DNA of 62,190 bases from the NCBI GenBank assembly GCA_014896255.1, contig JADBKT010000035.1, forward strand, positions 1 to 62,190, given 5' to 3'. The notes under the pieces were generated by a model. It did not search any database and was not told the origin of the DNA. It saw nothing but the letters and a program-made list of their open reading frames with translations. Position numbers and translations under genes: made by a program. Of the stretch, positions 41,875-53,514 are shown one piece after another. The DNA comes from Hydrogenibacillus sp. Its GTDB lineage: Bacteria > Bacillota > Bacilli > Thermicanales > DSM-22653. Positions within the stretch are counted from its first letter, which is position 1. Each line of letters starts with the position of its first letter.

Positions 41875-42309
41875 ATGCTGATGCCCAAGCGGACCAAATA
41901 CCGCAAACAAATGCGCGGGCGTATGAAAGGCCGCGCCAAGGGCGGCCGCACCGTGGCCTTCGGACAGTTCGGGCTCATGGCCCTCGAGGCGGGGTGGGTG
42001 ACGAACCGCCAGATCGAAGCCGCGCGTATCGCCATGACGCGCTACATTCGCCGCGGCGGGCAAGTGTGGATCCGCATCTTCCCGGACAAACCGGTCACCC
42101 AAAAGCCCCTTGAAGTCCGGATGGGCAGCGGGAAAGGCAACGTCGAAAAGTGGGTCGCCGTCGTCAAGCCCGGTCGCGTCATGTTTGAGATCGGCGGTGT
42201 CGCCGAAGACGTCGCCCGAGAAGCGTTGCGCCTGGCCATGCACAAACTGCCGGTCAAGGCGAAGATCGTCCAGCGCGGCGAAACGGATGGTGAGGCACAT
42301 GAAGGTTGA
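41875..42309 (+). CDS. rplP: 50S ribosomal protein L16
   Basis: 144 residues. Organises the A-site tRNA pocket. [53 protein letters not shown] (partly quoted) and [23 protein letters not shown] fit L16. Start at 41875 aligns with orthologues, after AAGGAG. The 3' end overlaps rpmC by 11 nt. Confidence 0.98.
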   Translation: MLMPKRTKYRKQMRGRMKGRAKGGRTVAFGQFGLMALEAGWVTNRQIEAARIAMTRYIRRGGQVWIRIFPDKPVTQKPLEVRMGSGKGNVEKWVAVVKPGRVMFEIGGVAEDVAREALRLAMHKLPVKAKIVQRGETDGEAHEG

Positions 42310-42496
42310 AGAGTTGCGGGAGATGACGAACGCGGAAATCGAGCAGAAGATCAAGGGGCTCAAAGAAGAGCTGTTCAACCTGCGTTTTCAGCTCGCCACC
42401 GGCCAGCTCGACGCCCCGCATCGCATCCGCGAAGTGCGCAAGGCGATCGCCCGGGCGAAGACCATCCTGCGCGAACGCGAACTCGGCATCCGTTGA
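42299..42496 (+). CDS. rpmC: 50S ribosomal protein L29
   Basis: 65 residues, two-helix coiled coil at the tunnel exit. [57 protein letters not shown] is classical L29 ([25 protein letters not shown]). The start overlaps rplP. Confidence 0.97.
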   Translation: MKVEELREMTNAEIEQKIKGLKEELFNLRFQLATGQLDAPHRIREVRKAIARAKTILRERELGIR

Positions 42497-42518
42497 CGGC
42501 GGCAAAGGAGGGACAGGG

Positions 42519-42779
42519 ATGGAGCGCAACCAACGCCGCACGCTCGTCGGCAAGGTGACGAGCGACAAGATGGACAAAACGATCGTCGTCACCGTCGAGA
42601 CGTACAAGCGGCATCCGCTGTACGGCAAGCGCGTCAAGTACTCCAAGAAATACAAAGTGCACGACGAACACAACGAAGCCAAAGTCGGCGATACCGTGCT
42701 CATCATGGAGACGCGGCCGCTTTCGCGACATAAGCGGTTTCGCCTGGTCAAGATCATCGAGCGCGCGGAACTCGTCTGA
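42519..42779 (+). CDS. rpsQ: 30S ribosomal protein S17
   Basis: 86 residues, OB-fold primary binder of 16S 5' domain. [35 protein letters not shown] and [14 protein letters not shown] are standard. ATG with AAAGGAGGGACAGGG upstream. Confidence 0.98.
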   Translation: MERNQRRTLVGKVTSDKMDKTIVVTVETYKRHPLYGKRVKYSKKYKVHDEHNEAKVGDTVLIMETRPLSRHKRFRLVKIIERAELV

Positions 42780-42836
42780 TCGACGCATCCGAGCGCTGGG
42801 GAATCGCCTGCGCCCGACGCTGAAAGGAGGACGGCC

Positions 42837-43205
42837 ATGATTCAAGTGCAAACGCGGCTCGTGGCTGCCGACAACACCGGCGCCAAAGAGCTCATGTGCA
42901 TCAAAGTGCTCGGCGGCACCCGGCGCCGTTACGCCAACATCGGCGACATCATCGTCTGCTCCGTCAAGCAGGCCACGCCCGGAGGAGTTGTCAAGAAAGG
43001 CGACGTCGTCAAAGCCGTCGTCGTCCGCTCCAAAAAGGGGCTGCGGCGCAAAGACGGTTCCTACATCCGCTTTGACGAAAACGCCGCCGTCATCATCCGC
43101 GAGGACAAAAGCCCGCGCGGCACGCGCATCTTCGGCCCCGTGGCGCGGGAGCTGCGCGACAAAGACTTTATGAAAATCATCTCCTTAGCGCCGGAAGTGC
43201 TCTAA
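42837..43205 (+). CDS. rplN: 50S ribosomal protein L14
   Basis: 122 residues. At the subunit interface; binds Rsf[28 protein letters not shown], the [27 protein letters not shown] region and [28 protein letters not shown] (partly quoted) are diagnostic. ATG after AAAGGAGGACGG. Confidence 0.98.
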   Translation: MIQVQTRLVAADNTGAKELMCIKVLGGTRRRYANIGDIIVCSVKQATPGGVVKKGDVVKAVVVRSKKGLRRKDGSYIRFDENAAVIIREDKSPRGTRIFGPVARELRDKDFMKIISLAPEVL

Positions 43206-43228
43206 GGCGAGCGTAAGGAGTGAACGAC

Positions 43229-43543
43229 ATGCACGTCAAAAAAGGCGACGAAGTGATGGTCATCTCCGGCAAGGACAAAGGCAAAAAAGGCCGCGTCCTG
43301 GCCGCCTTTCCGAAAAAACAGCGCGTCCTCGTCGAGGGCGTGAACATCGTCAAAAAACATCAAAAGCCCAGCGTCCAGTACCCGCAGGGCGGCATCATCG
43401 AGAAAGAGGCGCCGATCCACGTCTCCAACGTCATGCCCATCGATCCCAAGACCGGCCGCCCGACGCGCGTCGGCTACAAGGTCCTGCCGGACGGCCGCAA
43501 AGTGCGCATCGCCAAGCGGTCCGGAGAGCCGCTCGACAAATAA
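43229..43543 (+). CDS. rplX: 50S ribosomal protein L24
   Basis: 104 residues. KOW-domain assembly initiator. [23 protein letters not shown] and [23 protein letters not shown] (partly quoted) are typical. The ATG at 43229 is used, with AAGGAGTG 6 nt before; the in-frame GTG at 43220 overlaps that site. Confidence 0.97.
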   Translation: MHVKKGDEVMVISGKDKGKKGRVLAAFPKKQRVLVEGVNIVKKHQKPSVQYPQGGIIEKEAPIHVSNVMPIDPKTGRPTRVGYKVLPDGRKVRIAKRSGEPLDK

Positions 43544-43569
43544 CGCCTCGCGAAAGGAGGGAATGCGCG

Positions 43570-44121
43570 ATGCCCATCGGCGCCCGTCTCAAAGACAAAT
43601 ACGTCCAAGAAGTCGTCCCGGCTTTAATGAAACAGTTCGGCTACCGAAATCCGCTTGAGGTGCCGAAGATCGACAAAGTCGTGCTCAACATCGGCGTCGG
43701 CGACGCCACCCAGAATCCGAAGCTGATCGACGCCGCGGTTCGGGACCTCACCGTCATCTCCGGCCAGAAGCCGATCGTCACACGGGCCAAAAAATCGATC
43801 GCCGGCTTTAAACTCCGCTCCGGGATGCCCATCGGCGTCAAAGTGACGCTGCGCGGCGAGCGGATGTACCATTTTCTCGACAAGCTTTTGAACGTCGCCC
43901 TGCCGCGAGTGCGCGATTTTCGCGGCGTGTCTCCGAAGGGGTTCGACGGTCGCGGCAATTACACCTTGGGCGTGCGCGAGCAACTCATCTTTCCGGAGAT
44001 CGAGTACGATAAAGTGGAAAAAGTGCGCGGCATGAACATCGTCATCGTCACCACCGCCCGCACCGACGAAGAGGCGTTCGCCTTGCTCCAGCAGCTCGGC
44101 ATGCCGTTCCGCAGCGCTTGA
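43570..44121 (+). CDS. rplE: 50S ribosomal protein L5
   Basis: 183 residues. Binds 5S rRNA and contacts P-site t[63 protein letters not shown] and [17 protein letters not shown] mark L5. ATG after AAAGGAGGGAATGCG. Confidence 0.98.
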   Translation: MPIGARLKDKYVQEVVPALMKQFGYRNPLEVPKIDKVVLNIGVGDATQNPKLIDAAVRDLTVISGQKPIVTRAKKSIAGFKLRSGMPIGVKVTLRGERMYHFLDKLLNVALPRVRDFRGVSPKGFDGRGNYTLGVREQLIFPEIEYDKVEKVRGMNIVIVTTARTDEEAFALLQQLGMPFRSA

Positions 44122-44163
44122 ACGAAACGGCTCAACGCATGGTCGACCGAAAGGAGGAACACC

Positions 44164-44349
44164 GTGGCCAAAAAATCGATGATCGTCAAATCGCAGCGTA
44201 AGCCGAAGTACCCCGTTCGCGCCTATACGCGCTGCAAGCGCTGCGGGCGCCCGCGGAGCGTCTATCGCAAATTCGGCTTGTGCCGCATTTGCCTGCGCGA
44301 ACTGGCGCACAAAGGGCAAATTCCGGGCATGCGAAAGGCGAGCTGGTAA
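44164..44349 (+). CDS. rpsN: 30S ribosomal protein S14, zinc-binding type
   Basis: 61 residues. Short zinc form: CKRCGRP...CRICLRELA provides the four cysteines. Ending [11 protein letters not shown] is invariant in the family. GTG start with AAAGGAGGAAC upstream. Confidence 0.97.
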   Translation: MAKKSMIVKSQRKPKYPVRAYTRCKRCGRPRSVYRKFGLCRICLRELAHKGQIPGMRKASW

Positions 44350-44380
44350 CGGTCTCGCCACGAAAGGGGGCAAACAGCGC

Positions 44381-44779
<399 letters not shown>

Positions 44780-44833
44780 ACCCGCGGCCGGCATCCGAAG
44801 ATCGCTTGAACATGCCAATTTGGAGGTGTCACC

Positions 44834-45379
44834 ATGAGCCGAATCGGGAGAAAACCGATTCCGGTACCGGGGGGCGTCGACGTGACCGTCTCCGGCCGGA
44901 CGGTGACCGTCCGAGGTCCGAAGGGGACGCTTACGCGGACGTTTGCCCCGGAGATCGCCGTTCGCGTCGAAAACGGCACGGTCATCGTCGAGCGGCCGAA
45001 CGACGAGCCGAAAGTCCGGGCTCTTCACGGCACGACGCGGAGCCTCATCGCCAACATGATCCAAGGCGTAACGGACGGCTTCAGCCGTGCATTGGACATC
45101 GTCGGCGTCGGATACCGCGCCCAAAAGCAAGGCAACAAACTCGTCCTCGCCCTCGGCTACTCGCATCCCGTGGAGTACGTTCCGGAAGAGGGCATTGAGA
45201 TCGACGTGCCGCAGCCGACGAAGATCATCGTCCGCGGCATCGACAAAGAAAAAGTGGGCCTCACGGCGGCCAAAATCCGCGCGTTCCGCGAGCCGGAACC
45301 GTATAAAGGCAAGGGCATCAAATACGAAGACGAGGTCATCCGGCGGAAGGAAGGCAAGACCGGCGGCAAGAAGAAATAA
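44834..45379 (+). CDS. rplF: 50S ribosomal protein L6
   Basis: 181 residues. Near the sarcin-ricin loop. [27 protein letters not shown] and the C-terminal [29 protein letters not shown] (partly quoted) identify L6. ATG after TGGAGGTGTCACC. Confidence 0.98.
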   Translation: MSRIGRKPIPVPGGVDVTVSGRTVTVRGPKGTLTRTFAPEIAVRVENGTVIVERPNDEPKVRALHGTTRSLIANMIQGVTDGFSRALDIVGVGYRAQKQGNKLVLALGYSHPVEYVPEEGIEIDVPQPTKIIVRGIDKEKVGLTAAKIRAFREPEPYKGKGIKYEDEVIRRKEGKTGGKKK

Positions 45380-45412
45380 TGTGCGGCGCATCGCGAAAGG
45401 AGTGAACAGCCG

Positions 45413-45787
45413 TTGATCATCAAGCCGAGCCGCAACGAGGAGCGCAAGATCCGCCATTATCGCGTCCGGCGCAAGGTGTTCGGATTGCCGGAGCGCCCGC
45501 GGCTGAACGTGTTCCGATCCAATAAGCATATCTACGCCCAGATCATCGACGACACGCGCGGCGTAACGCTGGTCGCCGCCTCGACGCTGGACCCCGAGCT
45601 GCGCGCGGTCTTGAAAGACATCGGCACGGGCAATAAAGAAGCGGCGGCCCGGGTCGGCCGGCTGATCGCCGAGCGGGCCAAGGCGAAAGGCATACAAAAG
45701 GTCGTCTTCGACCGCGGCGGCTACCGGTACCATGGTCGGGTGGCGGCCTTGGCGGAAGCGGCGCGCGAAGGCGGACTGGAATTTTGA
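45413..45787 (+). CDS. rplR: 50S ribosomal protein L18
   Basis: 124 residues. Binds 5S r[34 protein letters not shown] and [27 protein letters not shown] (partly quoted) are diagnostic. TTG start with AAAGGAGTG about 8 nt upstream. Confidence 0.97.
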   Translation: MIIKPSRNEERKIRHYRVRRKVFGLPERPRLNVFRSNKHIYAQIIDDTRGVTLVAASTLDPELRAVLKDIGTGNKEAAARVGRLIAERAKAKGIQKVVFDRGGYRYHGRVAALAEAAREGGLEF

Positions 45788-45810
45788 GTTCGGACCAAAG
45801 GAGGGGCAAT

Positions 45811-46314
<504 letters not shown>

Positions 46315-46326
46315 GGGGTGAGGCCG

Positions 46327-46518
46327 ATGAAGAAGCTCAAAATCACCCTGAAGCGAAGCCCGATCGGCCGTCCGGAAGTGCACAAGCGGACGATCGCCGC
46401 GCTGGGACTCCGGAAAATCAACCAAACCGTCGTCCACGACGATACGCCGTCGATTCGCGGCATGATCGCCCGGATCCCGCACCTCGTCGAAGTCGAATCG
46501 ATCGACGAAGAAGCGTGA
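46327..46518 (+). CDS. rpmD: 50S ribosomal protein L30
   Basis: 63 residues. [34 protein letters not shown] and [19 protein letters not shown] (partly quoted) are typical. The ATG at 46327 is chosen over the GTG at 46318, because AAGGGGTG (46313-46320) then sits 6 nt upstream. Confidence 0.97.
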   Translation: MKKLKITLKRSPIGRPEVHKRTIAALGLRKINQTVVHDDTPSIRGMIARIPHLVEVESIDEEA

Positions 46519-46609
46519 TCACGGGCCGCAAGCGTTCGATTCACCCGATGCGTCCGCGCGGATGCGCTGATCCGAACGGACGCCAAGCAACCGAAGGAGG
46601 TGCCGGACG

Positions 46610-47050
46610 TTGAAGCTGCACGAACTTAGGCCTGTGCCCGGTTCGGTGCACAAACCGAAACGCGTCGGCCGAGGCACGTCGAGCGGGCACGGCAAGACGA
46701 GCGGCCGCGGGCACAAAGGGCAAAAAGCCCGCTCCGGCGGCGGCGTACGGCCCGGATTCGAAGGCGGACAGAACCCGCTCATCCGGCGCGTGCCGAAGCG
46801 CGGCTTTACGAACGTCTTCAAGAAGGAATACGCGATCGTCAACGTCGAGAGTTTGAACCGCTTTTCGGAAGATACCGTCGTCACGCCGGAATTGCTGCTT
46901 GAAACCGGCGTCATCAAGTCGATCAAGGACGGCGTCAAAATCTTGGGCGACGGCGAGCTCACCGTTCGCCTCACGGTCCAGGCGCATCGCTTTTCCAAAT
47001 CGGCGGTGGAGAAGATCGTACAGCTCGGCGGAAAGACCGAGGTGATCTGA
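46610..47050 (+). CDS. rplO: 50S ribosomal protein L15
   Basis: 146 residues. Late assembly protein with an extended basic N-terminus: [36 protein letters not shown] and RVPKRGFTN (partly quoted). TTG start with GAAGGAGGTGCC upstream. Its stop codon abuts the secY start directly. Confidence 0.97.
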   Translation: MKLHELRPVPGSVHKPKRVGRGTSSGHGKTSGRGHKGQKARSGGGVRPGFEGGQNPLIRRVPKRGFTNVFKKEYAIVNVESLNRFSEDTVVTPELLLETGVIKSIKDGVKILGDGELTVRLTVQAHRFSKSAVEKIVQLGGKTEVI

Positions 47051-48343
47051 GTGTTCGAGACCCTGCGGAACATCTTCCGCGTTCCGGACCTCCGCCGAAA
47101 AGTGCTCTACACGCTGATGATCCTTGTCATCTTCCGCATCGGCAGCTTCATCCCCGTGCCGGGGATCGACGTCGAAGCGCTCCGCGAGGGGATCATGAAC
47201 AGCAACGTCTTCGGCCTGTTCGACACCTTCAGCGGTCGGGCGATGTCCAACTTCTCCATCTTCACCTTGGGGATCATGCCGTATATCACGGCGTCGATCA
47301 TCATGCAACTTTTGTCTATGGACGTCGTGCCGAAGCTTTCCGAGTGGGCCAAGGAAGGCGAGAGCGGTCGGCGGAAGATCGCTCAGGTGACGCGCTATGC
47401 GACCGTCGTCTTGGCGTTCATCCAAGCCGTCGGCATGTCCGTCGCCTTTGAGCGGGCATACCACATGATCGCCCATCCGACGTTTTTCTCCTACGTCGTC
47501 ATCGCCGTCGTGCTCACCGCGGGGACGACGTTCCTCATGTGGTTGGGCGAACAGATCACCGAGAAAGGGATCGGCAACGGCATCTCCATCCTGATCTTCG
47601 CCGGGATCGTCGCCGCCATCCCCTCCAGCCTGGAACAGATTTACATCGCCAAATTCACCGGCGAGAACGCCAACGTCTTCTTGGCGGCGATCATCGCCCT
47701 CGTCGTTTTGGCGATTGTCGTGGCCATCATCGCCGGCGTTGTCTTCGTCCAACAGGGCGTGCGCAAAATTCCCGTGCAGTACGCCAAGCGGATGGTCGGC
47801 CGGCGCGTCGTCGGCGGGCAGTCGACGCACATCCCGCTCCGCGTCAACTCCGCCGGCGTGATCCCGGTCATCTTCGCCGTGTCCATCGTCTACTTTCCGC
47901 AGATCATCGCCCAATATTTCCGCGGCAACCCGTTCGCCGACTGGGTGCTCGAGCAGTTTACCGTCCAGGCGCCGCTCGGGATGTTCTTTTACGTCATCCT
48001 GATCATCGCCTTCAGCTTTTTCTACACCTACGTGCAGCTCAACCCGCAGCAGCTCGCGGAAAACATGCAGAAAAACGGCGGCTACATCCCCGGCATCCGT
48101 CCCGGACGGCAGACATACATCTACCTGACCCGGGTGATCAACCGCATCACCCTCTTCGGAGCGCTGTTCCTCGCCGCGGTGGCCATCCTCCCCGTCTTTT
48201 TCTCCGACGTCGCCGGGCTCCCGCCGTCGGTGCGCATCGGCGGCACATCGCTGCTCATCGTCGTCGGCGTTGCCCTGGAGACGATGAAACAGATCGAAAG
48301 CCAGCTCATCAAGCGTCATTACGAAGGGTTCATCAGGCGCTAG
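47051..48343 (+). CDS. secY: Protein translocase subunit SecY
   Basis: 430 residues, ten membrane segments. Forms the Sec protein channel with SecE (18607) and SecG. FRIGSFIPVPGID, LGIMPYITASIIMQLL, the plug region GRAMSNFSIF, IPLRVNSAGVIPVIFA and the C-terminal KRHYEGFIRR (partly quoted) are diagnostic. GTG start adjoining the rplO stop; AGGTGAT in rplO serves as ribosome site. Confidence 0.98.
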   Translation: MFETLRNIFRVPDLRRKVLYTLMILVIFRIGSFIPVPGIDVEALREGIMNSNVFGLFDTFSGRAMSNFSIFTLGIMPYITASIIMQLLSMDVVPKLSEWAKEGESGRRKIAQVTRYATVVLAFIQAVGMSVAFERAYHMIAHPTFFSYVVIAVVLTAGTTFLMWLGEQITEKGIGNGISILIFAGIVAAIPSSLEQIYIAKFTGENANVFLAAIIALVVLAIVVAIIAGVVFVQQGVRKIPVQYAKRMVGRRVVGGQSTHIPLRVNSAGVIPVIFAVSIVYFPQIIAQYFRGNPFADWVLEQFTVQAPLGMFFYVILIIAFSFFYTYVQLNPQQLAENMQKNGGYIPGIRPGRQTYIYLTRVINRITLFGALFLAAVAILPVFFSDVAGLPPSVRIGGTSLLIVVGVALETMKQIESQLIKRHYEGFIRR

Positions 48344-48373
48344 GATGAAAACAAAAACGGCAAAGGAGTGTGA

Positions 48374-49830
<1,457 letters not shown>

Positions 49831-49887
49831 TCACGGTGAGCGCGTTCGATCGACCGGTGCAGATTCACGTTTGAAGGAGGGATGCCG

Positions 49888-50109
49888 ATGGCCAAAGAAG
49901 ACGTCATCGAGATGCAGGGAACGGTTGTCGAACCGCTCCCGAACGCCATGTTCCGCGTCAAACTCGAAAACGGTCACGTGGTGCTGGCGCACGTGTCGGG
50001 CAAAATCCGGATGAACTTCATTCGGATCCTGCCCGGCGACCGGGTCACCGTCGAACTTTCACCGTACGATCTTTCGCGCGGTCGCATCACGTATCGCTAT
50101 AAAAAATAA
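49888..50109 (+). CDS. infA: Translation initiation factor IF-1
   Basis: 73 residues, OB-fold. Blocks the A site during initiation. [50 protein letters not shown] (partly quoted) is standard. ATG 49888 is chosen with AAGGAGG 7 nt upstream; ATG 49882 is too close to that site. The KOW-domain gene often found between map and infA in Bacillus is not present. Confidence 0.97.
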   Translation: MAKEDVIEMQGTVVEPLPNAMFRVKLENGHVVLAHVSGKIRMNFIRILPGDRVTVELSPYDLSRGRITYRYKK

Positions 50110-50132
50110 CCCGGGCAAGGGAGGTTCAGGCG

Positions 50133-50246
50133 ATGAAAGTCCGCCCGTCGGTCAAACCGATGTGTGAGAAATGCAAAGTGATCAAGCGGCACGGCAAAGT
50201 CATGGTCATCTGCGAAAATCCGAAGCACAAACAGCGTCAAGGCTGA
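50133..50246 (+). CDS. rpmJ: 50S ribosomal protein L36, zinc-binding
   Basis: 37 residues. [19 protein letters not shown]...[13 protein letters not shown] has the Cys-Cys-Cys-His zinc set (Cys11, Cys14, Cys27, His32). ATG follows GGGAGGTTCAGGCG. It lies in the usual place between infA and rpsM. Confidence 0.97.
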   Translation: MKVRPSVKPMCEKCKVIKRHGKVMVICENPKHKQRQG

Positions 50247-50273
50247 TCACGCGAACTTTAAGGAGGTGTGCGC

Positions 50274-50642
50274 ATGGCACGCATCGCCGGCGTCGACATC
50301 CCGCGCGACAAGCGGGTGGAGATCGCCCTGACCTACATCTACGGGATCGGCCGTTCGATGTCGAACCGCATTCTCGCCGCCACCGGCGTCAATCCCGATA
50401 CGCGGGTCAAGGACCTGACCGAAGATGAAGTGAACCGCATTCGCGAGTATATCGACCGCAACGTCAAAGTTGAAGGCGATTTGCGCCGGGAAGTGGCCAT
50501 GAACATCAAGCGCTTGATCGAAATCGGCTGCTACCGCGGCGTCCGCCACCGCAAGGGGCTCCCGGTCCGCGGTCAGCGGACGAAGACGAACGCTCGGACG
50601 CGCAAAGGACCGCGGCGCACGATCGCCAACAAGAAGAAATAA
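50274..50642 (+). CDS. rpsM: 30S ribosomal protein S13
   Basis: 122 residues. Forms subunit bridges and contacts P-site tRNA through its basic tail. [26 protein letters not shown] and [29 protein letters not shown] (partly quoted) are typical. The ATG at 50274 is preferred to the GTG at 50268 by spacing from AAGGAGGTG. Confidence 0.98.
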   Translation: MARIAGVDIPRDKRVEIALTYIYGIGRSMSNRILAATGVNPDTRVKDLTEDEVNRIREYIDRNVKVEGDLRREVAMNIKRLIEIGCYRGVRHRKGLPVRGQRTKTNARTRKGPRRTIANKKK

Positions 50643-50675
50643 CGGCGCCATCGGCGCAACAAGGAGGGACATGCA

Positions 50676-51074
50676 TTGGCCAAACGGAAAGCCGCAGGGG
50701 CCCGCACCCGCCGCCGCGACCGCAAACACGTGCCGAGCGGAGTGGCGCACATCCACTCCACGTTCAACAACACCATCGTCACCATCACCGACCCGCACGG
50801 CAACACCATTGCCTGGGGCAGCGCCGGCGCGCTCGGTTTCAAGGGCAGCCGCAAAGGCACGCCGTTTGCCGCGCAGATGGCGGCCGAGGCGGCGGCCAAA
50901 GGGGCCATGGAGCACGGCATGCGCGAAGTCGAAGTGCGCGTCAAAGGCCCCGGTTCGGGCCGCGAAGCGGCCATCCGCTCACTCCAGGCGGCAGGGTTGG
51001 AAGTGACGGCCATTAAAGACGTCACCCCCATTCCGCACAACGGCTGCCGACCGCCGAAGCGCCGTCGCGTCTAA
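50676..51074 (+). CDS. rpsK: 30S ribosomal protein S11
   Basis: 132 residues. Platform protein near the E site. [41 protein letters not shown] and [18 protein letters not shown] mark S11. TTG start after AAGGAGGGACATGCA. Confidence 0.97.
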   Translation: MAKRKAAGARTRRRDRKHVPSGVAHIHSTFNNTIVTITDPHGNTIAWGSAGALGFKGSRKGTPFAAQMAAEAAAKGAMEHGMREVEVRVKGPGSGREAAIRSLQAAGLEVTAIKDVTPIPHNGCRPPKRRRV

Positions 51075-51189
51075 TCCGGGGAGCGAACAGGTTTGGCGCC
51101 GTCCGTTTTCGGCCAGACTGGAACTTACTGCCAGAAATCGGCCGACGCCGACCGACGGACCGACGTGTCGAAGGAGGGTCCAACGTTTG

Positions 51190-52134
51190 ATGATCGAAAT
51201 CGAAAAGCCCAAAATCGAAGTCGTCGAGATCGCTCCTGACGGGAGCTATGGGAAATTCGTCGTTGAGCCCTTGGAACGCGGCTACGGGACGACGCTGGGT
51301 AACTCCCTCCGTAGAATTTTGCTCTCTTCGATCCCCGGCGCGGCGGTCACCTCGGTGCAGATCGACGGGGTACTGCACGAGTTTTCCACGATCGACGGTG
51401 TGTACGAAGATGTCGCCGAGCTCATCTTGAACTTGAAAAAGCTCTCGCTGCGCATTCACTCCGACGAAGAAAAGACGTTGGAGATCGAAGCCGACGGCGA
51501 AGGCGAGGTGCGCGCCGGCGACATCCGTGCCGACAGCGACGTCGAAATCTTAAACCCCGAGCTGCACATCGCCACCCTCGCTCCCGGCGCGCGTCTCTAT
51601 ATGCGCATGAACGCCCGCCGCGGGCGCGGGTACGTGAGTGCGGAGAACAACAAACGCGAAGACGCGCCGATCGGCGTCATCCCCATCGACGCGTTGTATT
51701 CGCCGGTGCTCCGCGTCAACTATACGGTCGAGAACACACGCGTCGGGCAGATCACCAACTACGACAAATTGACGCTCGAAGTGTGGACCGACCGAAGCGT
51801 ACGGCCGGAAGAAGCGGTGAGCTACGCGGCGAAAATTTTGACCGAGCACCTGAGCCTCTTCGTGACGCTGTCCAACGAAGGCAAAAGCGCCGAATTCATG
51901 ATCGAAAAGGAAGACGAAAAGCGGGAACGGGCGCTGGAGATGACCATCGAAGAGCTCGACCTCTCCGTTCGCTCGTACAACTGCTTAAAGCGCGCGGGCA
52001 TTAACACCGTTTACGAGCTCACGCAAAAAACCGAAGAAGACATGATGAAAGTGCGCAATCTGGGCAAAAAATCGCTGGAAGAAGTCATCCAGAAATTGAA
52101 CAGCCTCGGGCTCAGCTTAAAACCGTCCGAATAA
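51190..52134 (+). CDS. rpoA: DNA-directed RNA polymerase subunit alpha
   Basis: 314 residues (B. subtilis 314). N-terminal domain dimerises and scaffolds beta/beta' assembly; C-terminal domain binds UP elements and activators. [38 protein letters not shown], the [23 protein letters not shown] and [13 protein letters not shown] (partly quoted) are all intact. Start at 51190 (ATG) follows the family, though TTG at 51187 directly precedes it. AAGGAGGG is upstream. Confidence 0.98.
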   Translation: MIEIEKPKIEVVEIAPDGSYGKFVVEPLERGYGTTLGNSLRRILLSSIPGAAVTSVQIDGVLHEFSTIDGVYEDVAELILNLKKLSLRIHSDEEKTLEIEADGEGEVRAGDIRADSDVEILNPELHIATLAPGARLYMRMNARRGRGYVSAENNKREDAPIGVIPIDALYSPVLRVNYTVENTRVGQITNYDKLTLEVWTDRSVRPEEAVSYAAKILTEHLSLFVTLSNEGKSAEFMIEKEDEKRERALEMTIEELDLSVRSYNCLKRAGINTVYELTQKTEEDMMKVRNLGKKSLEEVIQKLNSLGLSLKPSE

Positions 52135-52142
52135 AGCGTTCG

Positions 52143-52169
52143 GGCGCGTCGCACGCCCTGCGTCGCGCC
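52143..52169 (+). other. GC-rich hairpin between rpoA and rplQ
   Basis: An 11-nt arm (52143-52153) pairs with 52159-52169 with a single T-T mismatch and a 5-nt loop. No T tract follows, so it is not a normal terminator; a processing, pausing or stability role is possible. Seen in sequence, function unknown. Confidence 0.5.
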
Positions 52170-52256
52170 TGCGGCATAGCGCATACGGGCGGGACGTGCG
52201 CATGTCGGTGTAAAAAGCGCATGCGATGCAAATGCTTGAGTAAAGGAGGGTTTGCC

Positions 52257-52631
52257 ATGGCTTACCGCAAGCTCGGGCGTCGGTCCGGCGCGCGCAAAGC
52301 GTTGCTTAGGGATCTGGTCACCGATCTCATCTTGAACGAGCGCCTCCAGACGACCGAACCGAAAGCCAAAGAAGTGAAGCGCATCGCCGATCGCATGGTC
52401 ACCTTGGCCAAACGCGGCGACCTGCACGCAAGACGGCTCGCGGCGGCGTTCGTCCGTCCGGAACAGACCGACCCGGAAGACAAGAAGAGCAAGGATGCGG
52501 TGCAAAAGCTCTTTGACATCATCGGTCCCCGCTATCGCGAACGGGAGGGCGGGTATACGCGCGTGCTCAAGCTCGGGCCGCGTCGCGGCGACGGTGCACC
52601 GATGGCCGTGATCGAGTTCGTCGAGGAATGA
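52257..52631 (+). CDS. rplQ: 50S ribosomal protein L17
   Basis: 124 residues. [40 protein letters not shown] (partly quoted) and [29 protein letters not shown] are diagnostic. The ATG at 52257 has AAAGGAGGG upstream. Ends the alpha operon, 7 nt before ecfA1. Confidence 0.98.
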   Translation: MAYRKLGRRSGARKALLRDLVTDLILNERLQTTEPKAKEVKRIADRMVTLAKRGDLHARRLAAAFVRPEQTDPEDKKSKDAVQKLFDIIGPRYREREGGYTRVLKLGPRRGDGAPMAVIEFVEE

Positions 52632-52638
52632 GGCGCGC

Positions 52639-53514
52639 ATGGCGGGGCCAGAGGCGCGCGCCGCGGCGCCGCTTGTCGCCCTCGAGGCGATCACCGTGCG
52701 CTATCCCGGCGCGGCGCGGCCGGCCCTAGACGGCGTGACGCTCACGCTTCGGGCCGGCGAGTGGGTGAGCGTGCTCGGAGCGAACGGCTCCGGCAAGACG
52801 ACGCTGGCCCGCGTCCTCGCCGGGCTGCTCGTCCCCGACGGCGGCGAGATCCGGCTTTTCGGCGAGCGCATTGCCGCCGATCAAGCATCTACCGGCCTTC
52901 GTCGCCTTCGTCGGGCGGTCGGGATGGTCTTCCAAAACCCGGAGGCGCAAATCGTCGCTGCCACCGTCGAAGACGACGTCGCCTTCGGTCCGGAGAATTT
53001 AGGCCTTGCCGCCCGCGAGATCGAAGCCCGAACGGACGCGGCCATCGTGCGGATGGGGTTGGATGGGCATCGGCACGACGAACCGGCGCGGCTTTCCGGC
53101 GGCGAAAAACAGCGCCTGGCCATCGCCGGCGTCCTGGCGATGGAACCGCGCGCCGTCGTGTTCGACGAAGCGTCCAGCATGCTCGATCCCCGTGCCCGCC
53201 GCCGGCTGATGGGCGAGATGCGGCGCGAACACGCCGCCGGGCGCGCCATCGTGCACATCACGCATGATATGGAAGAAGCGCGCGATGTCCCGCGCATCGT
53301 CGTCTTGGACCGCGGTCGCCTGCTGTACGACGGCACGCCGGCACCGTTTTTCGAAGCGCTGGCGGCGGGGCGCATCAGCCCCCCGGGGCTTTTGCCGCCG
53401 TTTTGGGTGCGCCTTGTCGCCGCACTCCGGGCGGAGGGTTTTCCCGTAGAACCGGAACGCTGGGAAGCGGAAGCGGTGGTGGAAGCCGTATGGAGATCGT
53501 TTTCGAACGCGTAA
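52639..53514 (+). CDS. ecfA1: ECF transporter ATPase EcfA1
   Basis: 291 residues. First ATPase of the energy-coupling factor module that powers vitamin and metal-cofactor uptake with interchangeable S components. Walker A GANGSGKT, Q-loop QNPEAQIV, signature RLSGGEKQR, Walker B AVVFDEAS and HITHD are present. The Walker B is followed by SSMLDP, typical of EcfA1. ATG start; a GAGG-rich region precedes it. Overlaps ecfA2 by 25 nt. Confidence 0.95.
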   Translation: MAGPEARAAAPLVALEAITVRYPGAARPALDGVTLTLRAGEWVSVLGANGSGKTTLARVLAGLLVPDGGEIRLFGERIAADQASTGLRRLRRAVGMVFQNPEAQIVAATVEDDVAFGPENLGLAAREIEARTDAAIVRMGLDGHRHDEPARLSGGEKQRLAIAGVLAMEPRAVVFDEASSMLDPRARRRLMGEMRREHAAGRAIVHITHDMEEARDVPRIVVLDRGRLLYDGTPAPFFEALAAGRISPPGLLPPFWVRLVAALRAEGFPVEPERWEAEAVVEAVWRSFSNA

